A stretch of 12,245 nucleotides of DNA from JACTUC01 sp964477685 (GCA_964477685.1 CAYZHK010000047.1:1-12245), one strand, 5' to 3'; counted from the stretch's first letter, positions 5,372 through 12,175 are shown. The notes: generated by a model not told the origin, from the letters alone. Numbers and translations are program-made.

Positions 5372-6810
5372 TGGACGCCACATACACCTACTTCGCACTG
5401 GCGATCTATCTCGTAGTTGGGACCGCGGTGGCAGTGATGGCCAAGAGGTACCTGAGGAAGGAGCCTCGGGATTTCTATGCGGCGGGGGGAAGGTTCGGCA
5501 CCCTCCTCGCCTCCTTTTCCTATGCCGCCACAACCTACAGCGCGTTCATGTTCATCGGCCTTGTCGGGCTGGCCTACGCCGGCGGCGTAGGTGCCCTGGG
5601 CTTCGAGCTCGTCTATTTCGTTGGGACCCTCTTCCTCCTCTTCTTCCTCGCGCCGAAGTACTGGTCCCTGCATAAAAAATACGGCTTCTATTCCCCCGCG
5701 GAGGTGATCAGCGAGAGGTACGGGAGCAAGGTTGTGGGCGCCGCAGTGACCATTCTCTGCCTCGTCTCGCTTATACCATATGCCTCTGTCCAGGTGATCG
5801 GGATTGCCGTTGCCGCGGAAGGAGCAAGCGGAGGGGCGGTGCCGTATACCCTGGCTGTGGTACTGGCCCTCGTCATGGCCCTTGCCTGGGCTGTCATAGC
5901 GGGCATATGGAGCATCGGATGGACAGATGTCTTCCAAGGTCTCCTCATGCTTGCGACCGGAGTGATCATGGTTGTCTGGGTCTATCAGTGGGGCTTTGGA
6001 TCGACGGGCTTCGACTTTACGAAGCTTGGCAACCTCACCTATGTCCCCAACCAGGTCTGGTCCTTCTCATACTTCATCAGCCTGACCGTCCCTTGGTTCT
6101 TCTTCGCCATTACCAATCCGCAGGTCGTCCAGAGGCTCTTCGCCCCCAAGGACAAGAGGGCGCTGAGGGGGATGATGATGTGGTTTGGCATATACGGTAT
6201 CCTCTTCACGTTCCTGGTCACCTTCCTGGGGCTCATGCTCCAGGGGATGAGCATAGGCGGGACGTTCCCCATGGTGGCCATCAGAGACTCTGTGACTCCG
6301 ACCCTCCTCTCCATAGTGCCACTCTGGCTGGGGATGATGGGGTTAGTGGCCGTCATAGCAGCATCGGTGAGCACCATTGATGCCATCCTCCTCTCCCTCA
6401 GCTGCCTCTCGGTGAATGACCTCTTGGGTACCCTCAAACAGGATGTCTCGAAGAGGGGGGGCATACTGGTGGGTCGGATTGTGATATTGGTTCTGGCGGT
6501 GGCATGCGGCGCCTTCGCCATGTCAAGGCCGGGGCTGATCGTGGATCTCTCGGTCCTCTCGTCTGCACTCCTGCTACCGCAGGTCCCTGTGATACTCGGG
6601 GCCTTCCTCTGGAGGAAGGGGGGTAAGCTCTCCGCCACAGCAGCTGTCGCATTGGGCTTCGTGGTTGCTGTCGCACTTTATTTCCTCAAGGCCAACCCCC
6701 TAAATGTCCCGATGAACGTCTGGACGCTCTTGGTGGCGACTGTGGCTTATGTGGCGCTGGCGATGGTGGAGAGGCAGCCCGAGGGGGTGGAGAGGTTCTT
6801 GGAGGCCTGA
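5371..6810 (+). CDS. Sodium:solute symporter family protein (SSS/PutP-PanF type)
   Basis: 479 residues, a usual length for the family, with about 12-13 hydrophobic helices. The family pattern is visible: DFYAAGGRFG after helix 1, SYAATTYSAF in the second helix, AEVISERYGS before the third to fourth helices, and NPQVVQRLFAPKDKR, the conserved 'QR' cytoplasmic loop. The helix with AASVSTIDAIL carries S334 and T335, where the Na2 sodium ligands of vSGLT/PutP lie, followed by VNDLLG. It should import an organic solute with sodium across the cytoplasmic membrane; the substrate (amino acid, pantothenate, carboxylate or similar) cannot be read. ATG 5371 is preferred over GTG 5368 because GGTGG lies 6 bases upstream. 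The JAMM gene begins 4 bases after its stop. Confidence 0.92.
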   Translation: MDATYTYFALAIYLVVGTAVAVMAKRYLRKEPRDFYAAGGRFGTLLASFSYAATTYSAFMFIGLVGLAYAGGVGALGFELVYFVGTLFLLFFLAPKYWSLHKKYGFYSPAEVISERYGSKVVGAAVTILCLVSLIPYASVQVIGIAVAAEGASGGAVPYTLAVVLALVMALAWAVIAGIWSIGWTDVFQGLLMLATGVIMVVWVYQWGFGSTGFDFTKLGNLTYVPNQVWSFSYFISLTVPWFFFAITNPQVVQRLFAPKDKRALRGMMMWFGIYGILFTFLVTFLGLMLQGMSIGGTFPMVAIRDSVTPTLLSIVPLWLGMMGLVAVIAASVSTIDAILLSLSCLSVNDLLGTLKQDVSKRGGILVGRIVILVLAVACGAFAMSRPGLIVDLSVLSSALLLPQVPVILGAFLWRKGGKLSATAAVALGFVVAVALYFLKANPLNVPMNVWTLLVATVAYVALAMVERQPEGVERFLEA

Positions 6811-6814
6811 GGCT

Positions 6815-7195
6815 GTGCCCATTGAGAGGGTCGAGATAAAGCGCGAAGCCCTTGAAATGTTTCTGGGGCTCTGCCGTCAAGTCCATCCGAAAGAGAACAT
6901 AATGCTCATCAGGGGCAAGGTGAAGAGCGGCAGGGCGATCGTGGATGAGTTCCTTATACCGCCGTTCTCGACCTATGCCCATGGCTTCTCGGGATTCTCA
7001 ATGCACATGATACCCTTCGACCTGAGCATAATCGGGGTCGCCCATTCCCACCCAAGCGGCTACAATGCCCCTTCCATCCAAGACCTCAACGGGATATACG
7101 GCAGATTGATGATGATAGCAGGCTTTCCATATAATGAGGGGTCATTGGCAGTCTACAACAGTAAAGGAGAAGAGCTAGCGTTCACATTAGTCTAA
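6815..7195 (+). CDS. JAMM/MPN+ metalloprotease, desampylase-like
   Basis: 126 residues, a stand-alone JAB/MPN domain. The catalytic set is complete: E27 in HPKEN, then HSHPSG (H77, H79), S87 and D90, matching E-x(n)-H-x-H-x7-S-x2-D. Such enzymes bind one zinc and cleave isopeptide bonds; archaeal members such as HvJAMM1 remove ubiquitin-like SAMP modifiers or process their C termini, in the cytoplasm. The specific substrate here is unknown, and no ubiquitin-like protein or E1 gene is in the window. The start is GTG 6815, with GGAGG at 6801-6805 inside the end of the symporter gene. A longer reading from 6749 would add a Trp/Arg-rich stretch that is only the symporter coding region in another frame. 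The next gene follows after 15 bases. Confidence 0.88.
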   Translation: MPIERVEIKREALEMFLGLCRQVHPKENIMLIRGKVKSGRAIVDEFLIPPFSTYAHGFSGFSMHMIPFDLSIIGVAHSHPSGYNAPSIQDLNGIYGRLMMIAGFPYNEGSLAVYNSKGEELAFTLV

Positions 7196-7201
7196 GGAGG
7201 G
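7196..7201 (+). promoter_or_regulatory. Ribosome binding site GGAGGG supporting the TTG start at 7211
   Basis: GGAGGG begins directly after the TAA of the JAMM gene and ends 9 bases before the TTG at 7211. It supports that start and shows that the downstream gene is read from the same transcript. Confidence 0.6.
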
Positions 7202-7210
7202 AAGTCTTTT

Positions 7211-8212
7211 TTGGGCATCACTTGGGATTGGGTCCGCAATAATATCGGTATCGCCCTGGTATTGTTATCAGGGGCGCTGATGAGCTTCACAATGTTGAGT
7301 GCTGACCCGGTGGGCGCGGCAATCTGCGGGGAGGAATGCGCCAGGGGCACGATTGCCCTCAGCCTGATGCCCGCATACTTCGCCATGATGGTCATTGGGA
7401 TCGGCAACAGCGCAACGCCCTACATCAAGTACCTCGTGAAGAGAGAGTTCAATAGGAGGGACCTGAAGCGGCTCTTCTTGGGCCTTGTGATATCGGGAGG
7501 GTCCGTACTCAGGCGGGAGGGGAAATACTGCATCAGGTACTATGGAAAGGACGGCGGCATGCACTCTGTGTTCAGGGATCTGGCACACCAGATTTACGGA
7601 ACCGAGCCCCAGACCGTGAAGGTTAATGGCAGGGGGACATGGATGTCGCAGTTTTACTCCAAGCACGCGGTCCTGGAGATGGCAGAGTTGTCCCCGGGTC
7701 TGGCCTCGAGGAAGGGTGAGACTCCTACGATCTCCTATATACTTGACGGAGGCAAGAGCATCAGGATAGAGGCGGTACGGGTCATGATGTCGACGGCCGG
7801 ATGGATCAACTGCACCTTTTCCTATACTTCTGGATCCACCAAGGCTTACCCGCGGTTGGGATTCGGGTCTGTGCTGAGCGACAGCCTGGCCGGGGAGTGC
7901 TCGTGCCTTATGATGGCGATCCCCCTCCGGATGGAGAGCTATTCGAATAGTAAGTACCCTAGTAAGGGCTACCTGGCCACAAGCGACGTGGAGGAGATGC
8001 AGAACTTTCTTAAGGCAGGGGGCTTCCTCAGGGGCTCCAGGGTTAAAAAGGGAACCTTCGGGGGGATGGAGAAGAACATCCTCCTCCAAGCCCTTCTGGG
8101 AGTCCATGGAACGGAATTCAGGAGCAGGGAGGCTGCGATCGACCTTCTGACGAGTCGCGATGATGCCTCCCTCGAGCTGAGCATATATCTTGACCGGTTG
8201 AGGCTGGGCTAA
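7211..8212 (+). CDS. Membrane-anchored protein with two degenerate LAGLIDADG repeats
   Basis: 333 residues. The N terminus has two hydrophobic helices (about 10-30 and 47-66) separated by a short loop with C39 and C43, so the rest is tethered to the membrane, probably on the cytoplasmic side. From about residue 82 the sequence reads as a double LAGLIDADG domain: helix one LFLGLVISGGSV (about 88-99), the strand and helix pattern ending in the FYSKHAVLEM segment, then a second LAGLIDADG-like helix AVRVMMSTAGWI (about 188-199) with its own beta-rich half. The acidic residue that binds catalytic metal is replaced by G96 in the first repeat and A196 in the second, so cleavage is unlikely. WhiA in Actinobacteria is a known example of such a domain reused for regulation. 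It is last in the symporter-JAMM operon. The fold call is by pattern only. Confidence 0.7.
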   Translation: MGITWDWVRNNIGIALVLLSGALMSFTMLSADPVGAAICGEECARGTIALSLMPAYFAMMVIGIGNSATPYIKYLVKREFNRRDLKRLFLGLVISGGSVLRREGKYCIRYYGKDGGMHSVFRDLAHQIYGTEPQTVKVNGRGTWMSQFYSKHAVLEMAELSPGLASRKGETPTISYILDGGKSIRIEAVRVMMSTAGWINCTFSYTSGSTKAYPRLGFGSVLSDSLAGECSCLMMAIPLRMESYSNSKYPSKGYLATSDVEEMQNFLKAGGFLRGSRVKKGTFGGMEKNILLQALLGVHGTEFRSREAAIDLLTSRDDASLELSIYLDRLRLG

Positions 8213-8227
8213 TCATCTGGGCAGGGT

Positions 8228-8241
8228 AAGAAAGCTTTTTG
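8228..8241 (+). promoter_or_regulatory. Candidate promoter of the HIT gene
   Basis: AAGAAAGCTTTTTG is an archaeal BRE/TATA-like element about 40 bases before the GTG at 8276. It would give a leader of about 15 bases that carries the ribosome site GAGGT (8265-8269). An alternative AT-rich element, CATATTACTT, lies at 8246-8255. Confidence 0.35.
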
Positions 8242-8275
8242 AAGGCATATTACTTAACAGGTTTGAGGTACCTTT

Positions 8276-8770
8276 GTGAAGAGGCTGTGGGCACCCTGGC
8301 GCCTGGAATTTATTAAGAGCAAGGGGGACACCTGCATCTTCTGCTCCAGCCCTAGGGAAGGGGATGACAGGAAGAGCCGCATCTTCGCCAGGAGGAAATA
8401 CGTCTTTGGGATGCTCAACGCCTTCCCCTACAACCCAGGCCATATCCTGATAGCCCCCTACCGGCATGTCACTGAGATGACCTCCATCTCCAGCGAGGAG
8501 TGGCGTGAGTCACTCCAACTGCTGAAGGAGAGTACCGCTGCCATCAAAGGTGTGATGGAGCCCCACGGCTTCAACATTGGCTTCAATGTGGGGGCAGCCG
8601 CCGGGGGTGGCTTCGAGCATCTCCACATGCATGTTGTCCCCAGATGGAGGGGGGATTCAAACTTCATGCCTGTCCTGGCAGAGACGAAGGTGCTCCCAGA
8701 GCACCTGGATTCCACATACAAAAGGATCGTCGATGCACTAAAGGAGGGGCATGCCAAGAAAGGGAGTTAG
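8276..8770 (+). CDS. HIT-family nucleotide hydrolase/transferase (Ap4A phosphorylase-like branch)
   Basis: 164 residues. The histidine triad reads EHLHMHVVP with H115, H117 and H119; the middle histidine H117 should be the nucleophile that forms a nucleotidyl intermediate. Near the N terminus RLWAPWR is followed by C20-x2-C23 (CIFC) and later H64 in PYRHV, the zinc-binding pattern of the branch that includes diadenosine tetraphosphate phosphorylase-like HIT proteins. NAFPYNPGHILIAP is the conserved strand region that shapes the nucleotide pocket. It should act in the cytoplasm on dinucleoside polyphosphates or on nucleoside monophosphate esters; the exact substrate is not readable. The start is GTG with GAGGT 6 bases upstream. 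It is probably separate from the preceding operon, and it converges with the next gene, with only 6 bases between the stops. Confidence 0.93.
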   Translation: MKRLWAPWRLEFIKSKGDTCIFCSSPREGDDRKSRIFARRKYVFGMLNAFPYNPGHILIAPYRHVTEMTSISSEEWRESLQLLKESTAAIKGVMEPHGFNIGFNVGAAAGGGFEHLHMHVVPRWRGDSNFMPVLAETKVLPEHLDSTYKRIVDALKEGHAKKGS

Positions 8771-8776
8771 GAGCCG

Positions 8777-9097
8777 CTACTTCTCCAGCTCCTTCAACAT
8801 CGACCTCGCCAGTGCATATTCGGAACCCATCATGGTCTCATAGGGGCCGTACTTGGAATAGATGGTTCTCAGGGCCTCCCGAACCGCAGGCTCGGGACCT
8901 TCGATGGAGACGATGAGGATGTCAACGCCCATGCCCCGGAGCACGTACTTGGAAAAGAAGCCGGTGCCGCCTGCCTTGTCTGCTTTGAGTGTAATCTTGA
9001 CGCCGAGCTGTTGACCGAGCTGGTCCATCTCGTAGCCTGAGATCTTCAGTCCCTTCAGCCTGAAGAGGTCGTTGGGGAAATAATAGAGGGAGTGCAT
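8777..9097 (-). CDS. Uncharacterised 106-residue protein linked to the substrate-binding protein
   Basis: 106 residues, soluble, without cysteines or membrane segments. I do not recognise a family. The order of an N-terminal strand (HSLYYF), basic helix, strand, then a strong hydrophobic strand VDILIVSIEG followed by helix PEPAVREALRTIYSKYG hints at a small alpha/beta fold of ferredoxin-like or ACT-like type. A glycine-rich segment (KAGGTGFFSKY) lies in the middle. The ribosome site AGGTGAT (9103-9109) overlaps the stop codon of the substrate-binding protein gene, and the ATG lies 5 bases beyond it, so translation of the two is linked. That suggests a cytoplasmic partner, sensor or metabolic protein for the same ligand. 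The function is unknown. Confidence 0.75.
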   Translation of the reverse strand: MHSLYYFPNDLFRLKGLKISGYEMDQLGQQLGVKITLKADKAGGTGFFSKYVLRGMGVDILIVSIEGPEPAVREALRTIYSKYGPYETMMGSEYALARSMLKELEK

Positions 9098-9102
9098 GTG
9101 TT

Positions 9103-9109
9103 ATCACCT
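9103..9109 (-). promoter_or_regulatory. Ribosome binding site AGGTGAT overlapping the upstream stop codon
   Basis: On the minus strand AGGTGAT lies 5 bases before the ATG at 9097 and contains the TGA (9104-9106) of the substrate-binding protein gene. It indicates translational coupling of the two genes. Confidence 0.6.
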
Positions 9110-10132
9110 TGAATAAATTGCTGGCAATGCAAAATTCTCGGCCCTGAGTTCGGAAAGAGCCTTGTCGTAATACGAGGAATCCATCTTGGTCAGGAGGTTG
9201 GCGTAGTCATTCTGGGTGAGTAGTTGGCTCTGGACCAAGAGCGTGAAGAACTGCTGCAGCTCTGTTGTGTTGAAATAGGCACTGAGGGGGTTTCTCGCCC
9301 TGCCCAAGGCAGGATCGATGTAGAAGATGCTGTTGTAGATTATGGCGGTTGGGATGTCCTCAAGGTATTTTTTCACCATGGGGATAGCCTGTTCGGTCTG
9401 CTGGTAGGCCAGGACCTCCGCCTTCACTAAGGCCTTGATGAACTTCGTGGCCACGGTGGGGTTAGCAGTCAGGTAGGATTTTGAGAAGGCCTGGAGGCAA
9501 CAGGGGTAATCATCAGGGTAGACATCCTTGTCCCAGATAGGGAGAGAGATGTTCCTGAACTCGGCCAGAGAGGCATAGGGTTCCCAGAGGAGGGCCGCGG
9601 TGACGTTCCCATTCTCCAGTGCGGCGAGGGCATCGGCTGGGGTGAAAAACGTGCTGAGGGTGACGTTCAGTTCGGTTTGAGCCATCGCCTTCTTGAAGAC
9701 AAAGTCACCGGGGACATAGAGGACCGTTGCCAAGGTCCTGCCGGATAGATCGTCCAAGTCCACTACCCCGCTGGCATTGTAAGCTGCCAGTGCGGTACCA
9801 TCAAGGGAGTTGCCCCCAACTATCGAAATGTCAAGGTCACGCACGAAGGCGGCCAATGCGACTGAGGTCACGGCTGCCCCATCGATCTCCCCCGCCTTCA
9901 GGGCTATCACGAGCGACGCCACGTTCGAATACTCCTTGAGGGTGACCTGCAGCCCCTGCTCGGTGAAGTATCCTTTCTCCTGGGCTATCCAGAGGAGGCC
10001 ATAGCTCGCGGCTGGGAGGTAACCAATATCCATGGTCGTCTGAGCGGGTTTATTGAAAAGGGTGGCAGCAATACCACCAACAGCCCCTATGGCAACGATG
10101 ACAACAATGATGATGACAAGATTCCTATTCAT
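9104..10132 (-). CDS. ABC-type substrate-binding protein, NMT1/SsuA/TauA-like
   Basis: 342 residues. MNRN followed by a long hydrophobic stretch (4-26) is a signal anchor, so the protein works outside the cell. The family pattern is clear: DIGYLPAASYGLLWIAQEKG near the N terminus, YFTEQGL, the ALKAGEIDGA segment, DLSGRTLA, and the LLWEPY motif (about 181-186). C211-C212 (YPCCLQ) matches a CC seen in many NMT1-type proteins. This family binds sulfonates, nitrate, pyrimidines or similar small ligands; which one here is unclear. Five N-x-S/T sequons fit surface glycosylation. No permease or ATPase of this family lies beside it, so it uses genes elsewhere or acts as a sensor. An ATG at 10180 overlaps the previous stop (ATGA) and would add 16 residues; 10132 is preferred because the AT-rich stretch between looks like a promoter and the signal starts cleanly. 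Confidence 0.87.
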   Translation of the reverse strand: MNRNLVIIIVVIVAIGAVGGIAATLFNKPAQTTMDIGYLPAASYGLLWIAQEKGYFTEQGLQVTLKEYSNVASLVIALKAGEIDGAAVTSVALAAFVRDLDISIVGGNSLDGTALAAYNASGVVDLDDLSGRTLATVLYVPGDFVFKKAMAQTELNVTLSTFFTPADALAALENGNVTAALLWEPYASLAEFRNISLPIWDKDVYPDDYPCCLQAFSKSYLTANPTVATKFIKALVKAEVLAYQQTEQAIPMVKKYLEDIPTAIIYNSIFYIDPALGRARNPLSAYFNTTELQQFFTLLVQSQLLTQNDYANLLTKMDSSYYDKALSELRAENFALPAIYSR

Positions 10133-10160
10133 GATGATCGTAATACAATATGTCATAATA

Positions 10161-10170
10161 CTAAATAAAC
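10161..10170 (-). promoter_or_regulatory. TATA-like element before the substrate-binding protein gene
   Basis: GTTTATTTAG on the minus strand is centred about 33 bases before the ATG at 10132, which would give a very short leader. Two copies of GTATTA (10141-10146 and 10156-10161) lie between it and the ATG. The stretch is much richer in A and T than the genes on both sides. If the 10180 start is correct, this lies inside coding sequence. Confidence 0.4.
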
Positions 10171-10176
10171 TATCCT

Positions 10177-10386
10177 TCATCCAAGCTTGGCATCGTGGCC
10201 TCCCCGCTCCATCTTAATCCTCGCCACTGTCGCTTGGATCCGAACCGACGGCACCCTTGAAGCCAGCTTGACACATTTCGAGGCCGTGTTTCTGGCACCG
10301 CAATAGGGGCAGGAGAATGTTGCTGCTCCGCTGCGTCCGACATTGACCGAGTTGCATTTCCTGCAAAGGAGAATATCATACTCCAC
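10177..10386 (-). CDS. Small archaeal zinc-ribbon protein, DUF1922-like
   Basis: 69 residues. An N-terminal zinc ribbon is formed by C8-x2-C11 (CRKC) and C26-x2-C29 (CPYC), 14 residues apart, followed by a basic, hydrophobic strand-helix tail that ends KMERGG. This layout matches short archaeal zinc-ribbon proteins of the DUF1922 kind, whose role is not known; nucleic acid or protein binding is the usual guess. The start is GTG 10386, with AAGGTG 7 bases upstream on the minus strand. An overlapping longer frame (10170-10433) lacks this support. The stop lies just upstream of the substrate-binding protein gene, so they may share a transcript, although that gene seems to have its own promoter. 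It diverges from the aIF1 gene. Confidence 0.75.
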   Translation of the reverse strand: MEYDILLCRKCNSVNVGRSGAATFSCPYCGARNTASKCVKLASRVPSVRIQATVARIKMERGGHDAKLG

Positions 10387-10429
10387 CCATCAACACCTTC
10401 AGAGGTAATGGAAAAACTGTGCTCCTTCT

Positions 10430-10475
10430 CCAATATTACAATAACAAAAAAATAAATACACCGTTGGACTATAGG
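10430..10475. promoter_or_regulatory. Divergent promoter region between the zinc-ribbon and aIF1 genes
   Basis: The 122 bases between 10386 and 10509 include the AT-rich core CAATAACAAAAAAATAAATA (about 10440-10459). Read rightward, AAAAAATAAATAC could be the TATA of the aIF1 gene with a leader of about 30 bases; a weaker ACTATAGG lies nearer (about 10468-10475). Read leftward, TTTATTTTTTTG or GTAATATTGG could serve the zinc-ribbon gene. I see no other element. Confidence 0.4.
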
Positions 10476-10494
10476 ATTGTCTGCATCTAAGATT

Positions 10495-10500
10495 GGTGAT
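10495..10500 (+). promoter_or_regulatory. Ribosome binding site GGTGAT supporting the TTG start of aIF1
   Basis: GGTGAT ends 8 bases before the TTG at 10509 and matches the archaeal 16S anti-SD. It supports TTG initiation and the complete four-cysteine N terminus. Confidence 0.65.
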
Positions 10501-10508
10501 TTGGTAAC

Positions 10509-10817
10509 TTGAGCGATATCTGTTCAAAGTGCGGGTTGCCTAAGGATTTATGTGTTTGTGAAGCCATTGTCAAGGAGCAACAGAGGATCAGGGTCTTTTT
10601 GGAAAAGCGCAAGTGGGGGCGGGATGTCACCATCGTCGAGGGGATCGATGACAAGAGCATCAACCTCAGGGAGCTGGCAGGGAAGCTTAAAAGCAAGCTT
10701 GCCTGCGGCGGGACCGAGAAATCGGGCAGGATAGAGCTCCAGGGAGACCACAGGGAAAGGACTGCGGAGATCCTCATAGAGCATGGATTCCCATCAGACA
10801 ACATTGACGTGGAGTAG
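10509..10817 (+). CDS. aif1: Translation initiation factor aIF1 (SUI1 family)
   Basis: 102 residues, the usual archaeal length. The N terminus carries C5-x2-C8 and C15-x-C17 (CSKCG and LCVCE), a zinc knuckle typical of archaeal SUI1 proteins. The SUI1 domain follows (about 27-100) with GRDVTIVEGID, the helix LRELAGKLKSKL, then ACGGT and IELQGDHR, and ends in a hydrophobic strand-helix with HGFP. aIF1 binds the small ribosomal subunit near the P site and checks start-codon choice. The TTG start is fixed by GGTGAT upstream and by the need to include the cysteines. A zinc-ribbon gene begins 6 bases downstream and is probably cotranscribed. Confidence 0.95.
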   Translation: MSDICSKCGLPKDLCVCEAIVKEQQRIRVFLEKRKWGRDVTIVEGIDDKSINLRELAGKLKSKLACGGTEKSGRIELQGDHRERTAEILIEHGFPSDNIDVE

Positions 10818-10823
10818 CCCGGA

Positions 10824-11123
10824 TTGAAGCCCGATAAACCTGAGGACGGTTTTTTCAAGGTAAGCCGGAAGCCGGGGATCAAGATCTGCCCAAGGTGTCT
10901 CAGCATGGACGTGGATGCGACCACCGGAACAGGCTTTGTATCTACTCCCCTCTACGTATGCAATAGGTGTGGCTTCACGGGAGCGATATTCCCAGAGCTG
11001 GAGAGGGAAGAGGCACTAAGGTATGCCCGGTCAGCCGCGTCAGGCACAGAGGAAGGGGCTATAGGCGGGGAAACAGAGAACGCCAAGGCAGATGAAGAGG
11101 ACGAGGGGCCGGAAAGGGGATAG
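10824..11123 (+). CDS. Small zinc-ribbon protein with acidic tail, downstream of aIF1
   Basis: 99 residues. A zinc ribbon uses C22-x2-C25 (CPRC) and C46-x2-C49 (CNRC), 20 residues apart, followed by GFTGAIFPELEREEALRYA. From about residue 70 the protein becomes a low-complexity acidic tail rich in E, G, A and D, probably disordered. It has no membrane segment. The start is TTG 10824, 6 bases after the aIF1 stop, with a modest GTGGAG site inside the end of aIF1. Small archaeal zinc ribbons of this type are found beside transcription and translation genes, but I cannot name a family; rubredoxin-like iron binding is less likely given the spacing. It converges with the TFIIB gene with only 11 bases between stops. 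Confidence 0.75.
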   Translation: MKPDKPEDGFFKVSRKPGIKICPRCLSMDVDATTGTGFVSTPLYVCNRCGFTGAIFPELEREEALRYARSAASGTEEGAIGGETENAKADEEDEGPERG

Positions 11124-11134
11124 ACCCACCCAGA

Positions 11135-12127
11135 TCACTGCGGCGGGACTTCTATCCCGAGTTCCTTCATCAGTTCCTTGTACCTGTTCCTGACCGTGAC
11201 CTCGGTTACCTGGGCAGCTTGGGCAATCTCCTTCTGGGTTCTCCGCTCGTTCTCCAAGAGAGATGCGACATATATGGCGGCAGCGGCTAGGCCCGCCGGG
11301 TCCTTCCCTGCAGTTATACCCTTCTTCTTGGCCTCGCGTATTATTTCAGCAGCCTTGTGTTGCGTTGTGCCACTGAGCTCCAGAGCTCCGCCTATCCTTG
11401 TGATGAAATCCACAGGGTCGGCTATGGGTATGTTTACATCGACTTCCCTGAGGAGGAGGCGGTAGCACCTGGCTACATCCTTCCGACCTGCCTTGGTGTA
11501 CTTTGCGATCTCATCGAGGGTCCGAGGCACCTTCTGGGTCCTGCATGCAGCATATATGGCGGCTGCCATTACCGATTCAATGGACCTCCCCCGAACCAGC
11601 CCCTTCTCCACCGCCCTTCTGTAAATGACGGCAGACTCCTCCTTCACGCTCTTCGGGAGACCGATCTGGGAGCTGATCCTGTCCAACTCGCTCATCGCCT
11701 GGGCGAGGTTCCTGTCCAAGGAGCTGTGCACCCTAGTCCTTATCTGCCATTTCCTCCAGCGGAGGATCTCGATTCTTTTCCTTGGCTCCAGCTTCCTGCC
11801 CATGGCGTCCTTGTCGCGCCAGTCGATTACTGTGGAGAGGCCCCTGTCATGGACTGTTGGTGAAAGCGGCGAACCTACCCTGCTCCTTTTATCCCTCTCC
11901 TCGGACGTGAAAGCCCTCCACTCGGGCCCCCGGTCGATTATCTTCTCTGAGATGACAAGGCCGCAGTTTGTACAGGTAACTTCCCCCCTCTCAAAGCTGC
12001 GGATGAAATTGCTGCTCCCGCAGTTGGGACACTTCATGCCCTCGACATCAGGGCCCAATTCGCCCTTGTCGGCCTCGGCTTGGTGTCGCGCATAACTTTT
12101 CTTTGCGTCTGTACTCGACACAACCAT
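11135..12127 (-). CDS. tfb: Transcription initiation factor TFIIB (TFB)
   Basis: 330 residues. The N-terminal B-ribbon has C33-x2-C36 (CPNCG) and C52-x2-C55 (CTNCG). The B-reader/linker follows (about 60-110) with IIDRGPEWRAF and SPLSPTVHDRGLST, which enters the polymerase cleft and helps select the start site. Two cyclin folds (about 140-215 and 230-320) come next; the second ends with the helix-turn-helix TQKEIAQAAQVTEVTVRNRY that recognises the BRE upstream of TATA. The protein recruits RNA polymerase to TBP-bound promoters. ATG 12127 is used; an in-frame TTG at 12145 would add six residues, and neither has a good ribosome site. A basal factor is expected to be essential. Many archaea have several TFB copies, so this may be one paralogue. 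Confidence 0.97.
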   Translation of the reverse strand: MVVSSTDAKKSYARHQAEADKGELGPDVEGMKCPNCGSSNFIRSFERGEVTCTNCGLVISEKIIDRGPEWRAFTSEERDKRSRVGSPLSPTVHDRGLSTVIDWRDKDAMGRKLEPRKRIEILRWRKWQIRTRVHSSLDRNLAQAMSELDRISSQIGLPKSVKEESAVIYRRAVEKGLVRGRSIESVMAAAIYAACRTQKVPRTLDEIAKYTKAGRKDVARCYRLLLREVDVNIPIADPVDFITRIGGALELSGTTQHKAAEIIREAKKKGITAGKDPAGLAAAAIYVASLLENERRTQKEIAQAAQVTEVTVRNRYKELMKELGIEVPPQ

Positions 12128-12175
12128 CAACCCGCTATTACCCAAACATTAAGGGAGTTATTGTTCTTCTCAATC

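Noticed and set aside
5182..5937. Minus-strand open frame of 251 codons antisense to the small membrane protein and symporter genes
   Set aside because: It mirrors the codon pattern of the plus-strand symporter, has low-complexity E-rich and P/G-rich content, and no recognisable domain or ribosome site. The plus strand carries a clear SSS protein.
6749..6814. N-terminal extension of the JAMM protein
   Set aside because: It would add a Trp/Arg-rich segment that is just the end of the symporter gene read in another frame. GTG 6815 gives the normal JAMM length.
7268..8107. Minus-strand open frame of 279 codons antisense to the LAGLIDADG-like gene
   Set aside because: The translation is rich in H, P, R and G, typical of an antisense shadow, while the plus strand has an SD-supported start and domain pattern.
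10170..10433. Longer overlapping minus-strand frame of 87 codons at the DUF1922-like gene
   Set aside because: It lacks the paired CxxC zinc ribbon, which appears only in the frame 10177-10386, and that frame has the better ribosome site.
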